Part shown: in pieces, positions 15,270 through 22,787 of the stretch
How the letters are laid out: the number at the start of each line of letters is the position of its first letter
Position numbering within the stretch: position 1 is the stretch's first letter
Assembly: GCA_025934375.1 (NCBI GenBank)
Contig: JAICYD010000078.1
Span: 1-32,058, forward strand
DNA: 32,058 nucleotides
Source: Streptosporangiaceae bacterium
Lineage (GTDB): Bacteria; Actinomycetota; Actinomycetes; Streptosporangiales; Streptosporangiaceae
Direction: 5' to 3'
Made by a program: the position numbers and the translations under genes
Notes under the pieces: model-generated
Told to the model about the DNA's origin: nothing
The model's input: only the letters and a program-made list of their open reading frames with translations
The model's database searches: none

Positions 15270-16106
15270 TCACGCGCCCGCCAGGAACTCGCCCTCAAGC
15301 CGCACGAGGTGAGCCTGGGCCCACCGGGCCACGCGCCGGGCGCAGTCCCCGTCGGATTCGCCCGGACGGGCGCCGTCCAGCACCATGGAGCGGAACTCGT
15401 CGGCGTCGATGCCGCACTCGGGCTTGGCCGCCAACCGGCGCATCGTCCATTTCTCGTCGTGGCAGAAATCGCCGAACAGGGCGAGACAGGCGTCGGTGGC
15501 CCGGAATGCGGCCACCCGCGCGGAAATGCGTGCCGAGGCTTGGTCGTTGTTGTCCAGCTGACCGGCCACGTCGATGAGGGAATTCTCGGCCCACACCTTT
15601 GCGGTGCGAGCGCGGGCGCGGCGGAACGACGACTTCTCCAGCAATTCGCGCGCCTCGAGGAAGAATTTTTCGTTCTTCATCGGAGTGGCGATGGACATCC
15701 GGTAGATGAAGGCGAGCATGCCCTCGCTCGTGCCGCAGAGCTCGACCTCGCCCTCCAGGTAAGGCTTCAGGACGGTGGCGAAGGTGGCGGTCGGCCACAC
15801 CGTCAGGTCGACGCGCGCCTGCTCGTACTCGCCCATCCAGTTTTCCCAGCGTATACCGCTCTTGTCTACTCCCGGCCAGGTCTCCATGGTCTCGTCTACC
15901 GGCAGCTCGAGGATCTGGTCGGAGAAGGCGAAGAGGTCGTAGTCGCTGTAGACGTTCCCCCAGCCGATCGCGGTCGACCCGGTCCAGCAGACGGCTTCCG
16001 CCTCGGCCAGGCCCGGAAACCGCTTGAGGATACCGTCGAAAGTCATGCTCGGCGGCTGCCGGAATCGCGGCTGGGCAACGATGACGTCAATAGTCGGTTC
16101 GTACAT
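15270..16106 (-). CDS. Nucleotidyltransferase-fold protein
   Basis: This 278-residue protein carries the polymerase-beta/minimal nucleotidyltransferase signature. It reads GS at residues 43-44 (WTGSTAIGWG), then D55-Y-D57 in YSDYDLFAF as the metal-binding pair, and a third acidic strand ARVDLTVW with Asp100. A helical C-terminal half (about 130-278) follows, as in kanamycin-nucleotidyltransferase-type enzymes. It would transfer a nucleotidyl group to a small molecule or protein; the target is unknown. ATG 16106 has GGAGG seven bases upstream. It is the first minus-strand gene after the divergently promoted thioesterase and leads an exporter-carrier-adenylation group. Related enzymes accompany PqqD and HPr-kinase-like proteins in other loci, and both occur in this cluster. 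A resistance role is the main alternative. Confidence 0.75.
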   Translation of the reverse strand: MYEPTIDVIVAQPRFRQPPSMTFDGILKRFPGLAEAEAVCWTGSTAIGWGNVYSDYDLFAFSDQILELPVDETMETWPGVDKSGIRWENWMGEYEQARVDLTVWPTATFATVLKPYLEGEVELCGTSEGMLAFIYRMSIATPMKNEKFFLEARELLEKSSFRRARARTAKVWAENSLIDVAGQLDNNDQASARISARVAAFRATDACLALFGDFCHDEKWTMRRLAAKPECGIDADEFRSMVLDGARPGESDGDCARRVARWAQAHLVRLEGEFLAGA

Positions 16107-16128
16107 CAGAATGCCTCCGTGATGACAG

Positions 16129-16157
16129 TTTACGAGTTGGCGGTTGCAGTATATTAT
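16129..16157 (+). promoter_or_regulatory. Promoter of the thioesterase gene, probably leaderless
   Basis: TTTACG (16129-16134) and TATTAT (16152-16157) are separated by 17 bases, a good sigma-70-type pair. Only eight bases lie between the -10 box and the ATG at 16166, and no Shine-Dalgarno is present, so transcription probably starts at or next to the start codon. The divergent gene reading left has a Shine-Dalgarno at 16114-16118, so its promoter must share this 59-base space (TATACT at 16154-16149 on the minus strand is a candidate -10). Confidence 0.6.
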
Positions 16158-16165
16158 CTATTGTC

Positions 16166-16900
16166 ATGATTAAGCTCGGACCGCCGTCGAAAAAGGGCCA
16201 GTCGCTCGTTTGCTGGGGCGCGCCAGCGACGAGCAGCCTGGCCCTCGTGTGCATTCCGTGGGCCGGCGCCGGGGCGGCTCCGTTCCGCGCGTGGAGCCCG
16301 GTGCTCGGCGACACCGCCACCGTCTACGGTCTGCGGCTGCCGGGTCGCGAGAGCCGCCGGGACGAGCGCCCGGCGCAGACCGCTGCCGAGGTGGTCGGCG
16401 AGGTCGTCGCCGAGCTGGCCGACCGTTGCGTGACGCGAGTTGCCCTCTTCGGTCAGTGCTTCGGGGCGGTGCTGGCGTTCGAGCTGGCGAAGGCGCTGTC
16501 CCACGACGGCCACGGCATCGAGGTCAGCCACCTGGTGGTTGCGTCGCAGCTGCCGCCTCCGCGCTTCGTCGAGGTCGACCCCGAGGCGGAGCGCGAGCTT
16601 TTGCAGTACGTTCCGGCGCACTTCCGGGACGAGCCCGATTTCGTCGAGCTGCTGCTGCCAGTCATCGCCGCGGACATCGGCCTGGTGTCGCGCTACGTCT
16701 ATCGGCCCACGGTCGCCCTCGCGACGCCGATCACTGTCGTCTACGGCGCCCAGGACGAGCAGCTGAGCCGGGCCCGGCTCGACGCCTGGCGCCGGGAGAC
16801 GACCGGCCCGACCACCTTCCGCGAGGTCGCCGAAGGCGACCATCTCTTCGAGGGCGACGCGTGGCTGCGGCTCGCGGAGGTCGTCCACGCGGCGCTGTGA
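16166..16900 (+). CDS. Type II thioesterase with a Cys nucleophile (GQCFG)
   Basis: This 244-residue alpha/beta hydrolase of the external-thioesterase family normally clears misloaded or stalled acyl groups from carrier proteins, or releases product. Family hallmarks are CIPWAGAGAAPFRAW, GLRLPGRESRRDE, Asp197 in VVYGAQDEQLS and His226 in EGDHLF. The nucleophile elbow reads G96-Q-C98-F-G where the family almost always has GHSMG, so the serine is replaced by cysteine and the preceding His by Gln. Cys nucleophiles are known in some NRPS thioesterases that form strained rings. It is the only plus-strand gene in the cluster core and converges on the carrier gene at 16902 with one base between them. 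Confidence 0.9.
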   Translation: MIKLGPPSKKGQSLVCWGAPATSSLALVCIPWAGAGAAPFRAWSPVLGDTATVYGLRLPGRESRRDERPAQTAAEVVGEVVAELADRCVTRVALFGQCFGAVLAFELAKALSHDGHGIEVSHLVVASQLPPPRFVEVDPEAERELLQYVPAHFRDEPDFVELLLPVIAADIGLVSRYVYRPTVALATPITVVYGAQDEQLSRARLDAWRRETTGPTTFREVAEGDHLFEGDAWLRLAEVVHAAL

Positions 16901-16901
16901 C

Positions 16902-17168
16902 CTACTCATCGCCGAGGAAGGCCGCAAGCTGCTCGACCGTCGGGTGCGCGAAGATGTTGACGATCCGCAGGTGGGGCCAGCGCCTGCGGAGGGTGCGGAC
17001 CACGCCGAGCATCATCTCCGAGGTCGCGCCGAGGTCGAAGAAGCCGGCGTCCGGCTCGATGGTCTCGACACCGAGGGCCTGCGCCCAGACCGCCTGAAGA
17101 ACCTCGACCGGGCGGCCATCGAGGTCAGGGCCGGTCTCCGGGGCCCGGGTCCGGGTCCGGTCAGTCAT
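16902..17168 (-). CDS. Stand-alone acyl/peptidyl carrier protein
   Basis: This 88-residue carrier has the phosphopantetheine site at Ser50 in FFDLGATSEMML. The variant DLGATS in place of GGDS is common in discrete carrier proteins of hybrid pathways. Residues 1-18 are a polar, disordered-looking leader (MTDRTRTRAPETG). The long open frame upstream is not coding: ATG 17168 overlaps the stop of the LLM oxidoreductase gene by eight bases. The partner is unknown; candidates are the ketosynthase, the LLM enzyme acting on a tethered substrate, or the convergent thioesterase. Confidence 0.9.
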   Translation of the reverse strand: MTDRTRTRAPETGPDLDGRPVEVLQAVWAQALGVETIEPDAGFFDLGATSEMMLGVVRTLRRRWPHLRIVNIFAHPTVEQLAAFLGDE

Positions 17169-18135
17169 CCATGGCCTCCCGCAGGGTTGTGCCGACAGCC
17201 CGCAGGTGCGCGAGGTCGGTGGGGTCGAGCACGGCCAGAATGAAACCGTCCACCCCGGACTCGCGATACCACCGCACCTGACGCCGTACCTGGTCACGGG
17301 TGCCACAGAGGGCGAACCCGCGGGCGGCGCTCGGCGTCACGTCGAGGAGCACCCCCAGCCGATCCAGCGCCTCGTGCAGCTCCCACTCGGAATCGGTGAT
17401 GATCACGTGGCCCAGCCACGTCTTGGTGATCTCGCCGCCGTCGCGGCCCACGGCCGCGCACGCGCGCTCCAGCACGTTGATTTTATGGCGCACGGTGGCC
17501 GGCCCACCGAAGAAGTTGCAGGCGTCCCCGAGCCTGGCGATCATCGGGATGAGCACCTTCTCGCCGCCACCGCCGATGAGGATGGGCGGCCCGTCCGGGT
17601 TGATCGGACGGGGCATGTTGAGGGGTTCATCGATGCGGTGATATCTCCCCGTGAACCGGGGCGCGTGCTCGGTGAACATCGCGCGGCAGATCTGGACCGC
17701 CTCAGCCAGCTCGGCCAGCCGCTCCTGCGCGGGCGGGAAGTCCAGGCCGTAGGCGCGGTATTCCTCCGCGTGCCAGCCGGCGCCGATGCCGAGGATCGCG
17801 CGGCCGCCGCTGATGATGTCGATGGTGGTGACCATCTTGGCCAGCACCGCCGGGTTCCGGAAGCCGCAGGCGGAGACGAGCACTCCGAGGCGGGCGACGG
17901 AGGTTACAGCCGCCAGGGCAGCCATAGTGACGTACGCCTCCAGGATGGGCTCGTCCCGGCTCCCGACCGAGGCGATCTGGTGGAGGTGGTCCATGGTCCA
18001 GAGGCTGTCGAAGCCGGCCTCCTCGGCCGCCCGGGCGGCGTCTGCGACATGCTGGAAGAGCTTGTCGTCGGTGACCCCGGCGAACGAATAGCCGCTGAAC
18101 TGCAGGCCGACACGGGTGATCGGTGGGTGGATCAT
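17161..18135 (-). CDS. LLM-class flavin/F420-dependent oxidoreductase
   Basis: This 324-residue TIM-barrel enzyme belongs to the luciferase-like monooxygenase superfamily. Visible features are EEAGFDSLWTMDHLHQ (about residues 38-53), the SGGRAILGIGAGWHAEEYRAYG block (about 108-130), and the GGGGEKVLIPMIARLGDACNF block (about 188-208). The pattern is that of the actinobacterial F420-dependent subgroup, though F420 versus FMN cannot be settled by eye. It could oxidise, hydroxylate or reduce a carrier-bound or free intermediate. It sits between the PqqD-like gene (7-base gap) and a carrier protein (8-base overlap), so the oxidation may occur on that carrier. Length is normal. Confidence 0.88.
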   Translation of the reverse strand: MIHPPITRVGLQFSGYSFAGVTDDKLFQHVADAARAAEEAGFDSLWTMDHLHQIASVGSRDEPILEAYVTMAALAAVTSVARLGVLVSACGFRNPAVLAKMVTTIDIISGGRAILGIGAGWHAEEYRAYGLDFPPAQERLAELAEAVQICRAMFTEHAPRFTGRYHRIDEPLNMPRPINPDGPPILIGGGGEKVLIPMIARLGDACNFFGGPATVRHKINVLERACAAVGRDGGEITKTWLGHVIITDSEWELHEALDRLGVLLDVTPSAARGFALCGTRDQVRRQVRWYRESGVDGFILAVLDPTDLAHLRAVGTTLREAMDD

Positions 18136-18142
18136 CCGGAGC

Positions 18143-18481
18143 CTAGCGGCTGGTCACGGCGGCGACATCGGCGAGCGTGGCGACCTCGACGAGGCCGATC
18201 TCGAGCAGCCGCTCGCACAGCTCGTAAGTCGGCTGGCGGATCTGCTCGACCTGCGCGCCGGACGCCTCGGCGACCCCGGCGAGCAGCTGCCCGACGGTGT
18301 GCCGGCCGTCGATCAGCAGCCAGGCCACCCGGGCGTCGCGGTCCAGCACGTAGCGGCCGGTCAGGGTCTCCAGCAGGATGCCGCCGGCGGTCCGGTCGCT
18401 GAGGCGCTCGACCCCGGTGGCGAGCCGGGCCGTCACGTCCAGCCCGCGGATGAGAACCATGTCTTCGTTAATGGTGGTCAT
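18143..18481 (-). CDS. PqqD-family protein (RiPP-recognition-element fold)
   Basis: This is a 112-residue winged-helix protein of the PqqD family, known as a peptide-binding chaperone that presents a leader peptide to a radical SAM or other modifying enzyme. The conserved core is readable: GGILLETLTGRYVLDRDARVAW, LLIDGRHTVGQLLAGVAE, and a C-terminal LCERLLEIGLVEV, equivalent to the PqqD pattern LNxTGxxVWxLLDGxxTVxEI and FLxxLxxxGLVE. The start at ATG 18481 overlaps the stop of the ketosynthase-ACP gene (ATGA). In this cluster there is no precursor-peptide gene that I can find. Its ligand could be a missed peptide, an unlinked one, or a carrier protein. The family call is strong, the role open. 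Confidence 0.85.
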   Translation of the reverse strand: MTTINEDMVLIRGLDVTARLATGVERLSDRTAGGILLETLTGRYVLDRDARVAWLLIDGRHTVGQLLAGVAEASGAQVEQIRQPTYELCERLLEIGLVEVATLADVAAVTSR

Positions 18482-20829
18482 GATCCTGTCTCCTTGTTGG
18501 CCAGAGCTTCCTCGACGAAAGCCACTGTGGCGACGACGGTGGGGGCGACGAACGGCAGGTCGACCGGCAGTTCCATGCCGAGCCCCTCGCGCAGGCGGGC
18601 CGTGACCTCGACCGCGTAGATGGAGTCGCCGCCGAGGTCGTCCGAGAAGTGGGCCTCTGGCGCGATGTGCTCGACGCCGAGGACCTCCCGCCACACCTGC
18701 TCGACATAGTTGGCGATGCTCACGCCGTTGCGGTGCGCCGAGCCGTCGGCGGCGCCGTCGGCCGGGCCGGAGTACTGCACTGGCCGGTCGAGCCAGAAAC
18801 GGCGCCCGGTGAACGGGTAGGCGGGCAGCGAGACCCGCCGGCGCGGTTCCCCGGCATAGAAGGCCGCCCAGTCGATCCGCGAGCCCGCCTGCCACGCCAA
18901 GGCCAGCACCTCGTCTAGGTCGAACAACGGCCCGATCATCACCTGCCCGGGCATAGGGCGGATTTCCCTGCCCTCGGTGGCGTCCGTGCAGGCCTCCAGG
19001 GCCGCAGCCAGCGACGAGGTGTCGGCGCCGGCGGCGAGCCACTGCGCGACCGGCCAGGCCCACGCCTGCGCGTCCACCCGGGTGAAAGTCAGCCCGAGCC
19101 GTTGCAGGACCCGGCCCACGGCGGCCGCCACCAGCGCGCCGGCCTGCGGTGTCGCGAGACCGCTCAACTCGGTCGGCCCGACGAGCTCGAGCAGCCCGGA
19201 GCGCACGGTCGGCTCGGACTCCTGGAGCCGCTTCCCCAGCTCCGCCACGTCGGCGGGATCCCCGGCGATGGCCAGCGACCAGCGGGCGGCCGGCCGGCCG
19301 GCCTCGCCGGGCGCGCGCAGTTTCGTGATCGCTTCGGCGGTGCTGCCCACCACCGCCGACCACCGCCGGACGAACCGGCTGCGCCCGACCGCGAGCGTGT
19401 AGGCGACGTCGGCGAGCTCGGCCGTCGCCGTCGCCTCCAGTCGCTCGGCGAGCCGCTCGCGCATCCGGTGCAACTCCGCATTGGTGCGGGCGGACAACGC
19501 CAGCACGGCCCGCGACCGCGTGGTCGTCGCGACCGGCTCGGCAACCGCCCTCTCGAGTACGACGTGCGCGTTGGACCCGCCTAGCCCGAACGAGCTCACG
19601 CCGGCGACGCGCGGGCCGTCCGCTGGCCAGGGGCGGGTCTCCGCAGTGATCACGAAGGGCGTCGAGCCCAGGTCGAGTCCGGGGTTCGGCGCGGCGAAGT
19701 GCGCGGTCCCCGGCAGCATGCCCTGCTCCACAGCCAAGGTCGCCTTGATCAGGCCCGCTACACCAGAGGCCGCGTCGGCGTGACCGATGTTCGCCTTGGC
19801 CGCGCCCAGGGTGACCGACCTGGCCGGTCGGCTGTCACCGGCGAAGACCCGCCGGAGCGCCTCAAATTCGACCATGTCGCCGATGGCCGTGCCGGTGCCG
19901 TGCGTCTCCACGTAGCCCACCTGGCCGGCGGTGACCGCGGCCCGGGCCAGCGCGCTGCGGATCACCGCCTCCTGCCCGTCCACGTTGGGCGCGGCGAACC
20001 CCGCGCGGACGCTGCCGTCGTTGTTGACGGCCCAGCCCCGGATCACCGCGCGGCGGTTGTCGCCGTCGGCCCGGGCCTCCCGGTCCCGCCGGAGCACCAC
20101 GATGCCGGCGCCCGAGCTCGGAACCGTGCCCGACGCCCCGACGTCGAACGGCCGGCAGCACCCGTCGGCTGACAGGATCCCGCCCTGGCGGAAGGTGTAG
20201 CCGTCGACGTCCGGCGGCAGCAGGCTCACGCCGCCAGCCAGCGCGATGTCGCAGTCCCCGGCGGCCAGCGCTGAGCAGGCTAGCGCGACCGCGGTGAGCG
20301 ACGTGGCACAGCCGGTCTGCACGGTGATCACCGGCCCGGTGAAGCCCAGCTTGAAGGCCAGCCGCGGCGCCAGGAAGTCCTTCTCGTTCCCCAACGTCAC
20401 CTGCACGTCGCCGAGTCGCCCCGCGCCGGCCTCGGTGGGCGCCACGAAGTCGCGGTAGTACAGGTTCTCCCCGCACCCGACGAACACGCCGACCACGGCG
20501 TCCCGCTCGCCCGAGTAGCCGGCGTCGTCCAGCGCCTCGGCCGCCACCTCCAGCAGGATCCGCTGCTGCGGGTCCAGGATGACGGCCTCGGCCGGCGGCA
20601 CCCGAAAGTGGTCCGCGTCGAACCGGTCCACGTCGTCGACCTTGCCGACCGCGCGCACGAACTCTCCGTCGCCCACCCGGCCGGGCCGGGGTCGCTCCCC
20701 GGTCCGGCTCACCGATTCGACCCCGTCGAGGAGGTTCATCCAGAACTGCGCAACATCGCCTGCCCCGGCGAAACGACCTGCCATCCCGATCACCGCGACC
20801 GGGCAGCCGGGGGGTGGCTCGCTTCTCAT
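18478..20829 (-). CDS. Ketosynthase-ACP protein with vestigial acyltransferase region
   Basis: This is a 783-residue type I PKS-like protein. Residues 8-430 are a ketosynthase with Cys174 in VQTGCATSLTAV (usual DTACSSS), His310 in ETHGTGTAIGD and His350 in KANIGHADAASG, so the triad is intact. Residues about 440-500 are the normal post-KS linker. Residues 515-620 look like a shrunken acyltransferase: the segment where GHSLGE should stand reads DAQAWAW, so the catalytic Ser is gone and most of the domain is missing. The post-AT linker returns as IDWAAFYAGEPRRRVSLPAYPFTGRRFWLD. Residues 705-783 are a carrier domain with Ser736 in DDLGGDSIYA. The start ATG 20829 has GAAGGAG eight bases upstream. 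Extender loading must be in trans, or none is used. Confidence 0.92.
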   Translation of the reverse strand: MRSEPPPGCPVAVIGMAGRFAGAGDVAQFWMNLLDGVESVSRTGERPRPGRVGDGEFVRAVGKVDDVDRFDADHFRVPPAEAVILDPQQRILLEVAAEALDDAGYSGERDAVVGVFVGCGENLYYRDFVAPTEAGAGRLGDVQVTLGNEKDFLAPRLAFKLGFTGPVITVQTGCATSLTAVALACSALAAGDCDIALAGGVSLLPPDVDGYTFRQGGILSADGCCRPFDVGASGTVPSSGAGIVVLRRDREARADGDNRRAVIRGWAVNNDGSVRAGFAAPNVDGQEAVIRSALARAAVTAGQVGYVETHGTGTAIGDMVEFEALRRVFAGDSRPARSVTLGAAKANIGHADAASGVAGLIKATLAVEQGMLPGTAHFAAPNPGLDLGSTPFVITAETRPWPADGPRVAGVSSFGLGGSNAHVVLERAVAEPVATTTRSRAVLALSARTNAELHRMRERLAERLEATATAELADVAYTLAVGRSRFVRRWSAVVGSTAEAITKLRAPGEAGRPAARWSLAIAGDPADVAELGKRLQESEPTVRSGLLELVGPTELSGLATPQAGALVAAAVGRVLQRLGLTFTRVDAQAWAWPVAQWLAAGADTSSLAAALEACTDATEGREIRPMPGQVMIGPLFDLDEVLALAWQAGSRIDWAAFYAGEPRRRVSLPAYPFTGRRFWLDRPVQYSGPADGAADGSAHRNGVSIANYVEQVWREVLGVEHIAPEAHFSDDLGGDSIYAVEVTARLREGLGMELPVDLPFVAPTVVATVAFVEEALANKETGS

Positions 20830-20866
20830 GGCTACTGCTCCTTCTTCGGCCTGCGTGCAGGTGCGG

Positions 20867-21805
20867 TCATCGGGTCAGCAGCTTGCGCTCGGTGATCAAC
20901 GGCTTGATCGCCGCGGTGAGCTCCTCGACAACCGCCCCGGGATGCACCCCCGGATGCCACGAGCGGATCCAGAACGGGTGGCAGTCGTCTTCGTTCCAGT
21001 AGATGTTGGCCTCGAAGTCGGCGACCGATGTGCAGACGATGCGCTCGACCGGATACCAGGTCTCGTAGTCGACGTCGAACCGCTCGGCCACCTCGGGCGC
21101 CCGCAGCCGGATCTTGTCGTCGTCGCCTAGGTCGTGGTGCGGAATCGGAAGGTCCAGGGCGCGGATGGTGCCGCAGCCAATGTTGACCGGGAGCGGGAAG
21201 CTGCGCACCTCGAGCACCCCGTCGCGCATGCGCAGGAAGGCGCGGTCGTTGGAGAAGAAGGAGCTGCCGGTACGGACATTGCGAAACAGCTCGGTCGACT
21301 TGCCGGCGCCCGAGCTGCCCACCGCCAGGGTGACGCGCCCGTCGTCGAGCCACCCCGCACAGTGCACCTGCACGGCCTCGTCGGCCCGGCTGCGGCACAG
21401 CAGCCAGTCCTCGATCACGTCGCTGACCAGCATCGGCGGGAGGGCATCGGCGACGATCGTGGCTGTGTCGCCTGCCACGACAAGCAGGGCACGGTCCTCG
21501 GCGTACGCGTCGCAGCCGGACCCCTCGCTGACGATGGTGATGTCCCGTCGTTGTTCGGCGGCGTCGAACGGCGTTCCGTCGAGGAAGTACTTCCCGGCCG
21601 ACGAGCCGCCCCGGTGCCGAGACCGGCGGTTGCCCGTGCCGACCACATTCCCGTGCTGCCGGTGCACCGTCAGCTCGGGCTCGCGGCCGTCGGTAAGGAC
21701 ACCGATGCTGCCGCCGAACGTGTCGAACACCTCGGCCAGGTCCTCATCGGTGAAGTTGGCGAGCTTGATCGTCCGGCCCCAGATGCGCAGCACCGCGTCA
21801 CTCAT
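20867..21805 (-). CDS. HPr-kinase/phosphorylase-like P-loop protein
   Basis: This 312-residue protein resembles HPr Ser kinases of the group paired with PqqD proteins, not the sugar-regulating HprK. The Walker A loop GSSGAGKST spans residues 163-171, preceded by a beta-rich N-terminal half. It is followed by the nucleotide-handling segment FFSNDRAFLRMRDG, equivalent to the (S/T)DDR block of such kinases, and a C-terminal helical region with WYPVERIVCTSV. Related enzymes phosphorylate a serine of lasso-peptide precursors; here the acceptor is unknown. The start ATG 21805 is preceded by GAGGGGAG and overlaps the M20 gene by eight bases. The KS-ACP and PqqD-like genes follow downstream. Confidence 0.78.
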   Translation of the reverse strand: MSDAVLRIWGRTIKLANFTDEDLAEVFDTFGGSIGVLTDGREPELTVHRQHGNVVGTGNRRSRHRGGSSAGKYFLDGTPFDAAEQRRDITIVSEGSGCDAYAEDRALLVVAGDTATIVADALPPMLVSDVIEDWLLCRSRADEAVQVHCAGWLDDGRVTLAVGSSGAGKSTELFRNVRTGSSFFSNDRAFLRMRDGVLEVRSFPLPVNIGCGTIRALDLPIPHHDLGDDDKIRLRAPEVAERFDVDYETWYPVERIVCTSVADFEANIYWNEDDCHPFWIRSWHPGVHPGAVVEELTAAIKPLITERKLLTR

Positions 21806-22787
21806 GGCGGCTCCCCTCGGTATCCAAGGCGTCCAGCACCCGGCGCAGGACGTCTTGATGACGTTCGACCTGATCGATGCGGATGAACTCGTTGGGCTGA
21901 TGGTTGCGGTTGTCCGGGTCGGCGCCCGGGACGACGGCGAGACAGTCGACCTTTAGCGGGCCGAGCTGCCCCAGCCGGTTGGAGAAGGGCGCCAGGCCGC
22001 CGGTGACCAGCCCTGGCACCGAGATGGTGCGGGCGCCCGCCACTGCGGCCATCGACTGGCGCAGGGTGTGCGGCCAGGCCGCCAGCAGGGCATCCACCGT
22101 CGGCTCCTCGTCCGGGCCATAGCGGATGTCGAACCGCACGTCGATCTCCTGCACCGCCAGGGAGCGCTCGGTGCGCGGCGCGCAGATCCCGGTCAAGGTG
22201 AACCGCGGGCAGTCGGCAGCCGCGGTGAGCAACGCGCGCAGCAGCTCCGACGCGTCACCGCCGGGCCGGGCCGGATGATGGGTAGGCCGCCTGGTCCGCA
22301 GGTGGAAGAACCCGTCGGCCTGACCGCTGTAGCCGGCGTACAGGTCGGCCTCGCCGCGGGCGCCGTCGCAGATCAGCAGCGTGGCCGGCCGGTACCGTGC
22401 GACGAAGGCCGCTGCGCCGGGCGCCCCGTCGGTCTCCTCGCTCGTGTCGACGAGCACGAAGTGGCGGCCCGAGTGGGCCATCGCCAGCGCGTTGAGCAGC
22501 TGGAACTTGGAGTCCGAGACGCCCAGGCCGAAGAGCATCCCGTCCCGCTCGGTCAGCGTCAACGGCTCGGTCTTCCAGTCGGCACGCGGGCCGATCGGCT
22601 TGGTGTCCACGTGACCGTAGAGCCAGACCGGCACGGCCGGGTCGCCGAAGCCGAACAGGCGGTCGCCGATCGGTCGGCAGCCGAGCCGGCTCAGCTCAGA
22701 GGCGCAGCGCTCAAGCGGCTCGTCGCCGATCGGGCTGACCGTGTCGAGGGCGACGAGCCGGGCGAGCGAGTCGAGGTAGTCGGTCAC
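21798..22787 (-). CDS. M20-family metallohydrolase within the cluster
   Basis: This compact 329-residue M20 enzyme has the expected metal and catalytic residues: His59 and Asp61 in LYGHVDTKP, Asp92 in GLGVSDSKFQ, the Glu117-Glu118 pair in VDTSEETDG, and a likely last ligand His in NRNHQPNEF. The family includes ArgE, DapE and LysK, which remove acyl groups or hydrolyse amide bonds. It is shorter than the M20 enzyme at 10673-12073 and not a near copy. Its GTG start shares GTGA with the stop of the GNAT gene, and its stop overlaps the HPr-kinase-like start. A role in removing an acetyl or aminoacyl mask is plausible because an acetyltransferase is its direct neighbour. Confidence 0.85.
   Translation of the reverse strand: MTDYLDSLARLVALDTVSPIGDEPLERCASELSRLGCRPIGDRLFGFGDPAVPVWLYGHVDTKPIGPRADWKTEPLTLTERDGMLFGLGVSDSKFQLLNALAMAHSGRHFVLVDTSEETDGAPGAAAFVARYRPATLLICDGARGEADLYAGYSGQADGFFHLRTRRPTHHPARPGGDASELLRALLTAAADCPRFTLTGICAPRTERSLAVQEIDVRFDIRYGPDEEPTVDALLAAWPHTLRQSMAAVAGARTISVPGLVTGGLAPFSNRLGQLGPLKVDCLAVVPGADPDNRNHQPNEFIRIDQVERHQDVLRRVLDALDTEGSRHE

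Noticed and set aside
18481..19363. Long upstream extension of the PqqD-like frame
   Set aside because: It lies out of frame inside the ketosynthase-ACP gene; the overlapping ATGA at 18478-18481 gives a standard coupled start.
10673..22787. LysW-type amino-group carrier pathway suggested by two M20 enzymes
   Set aside because: No LysW-like acidic carrier, ligase or reductase of that pathway is present in the window.
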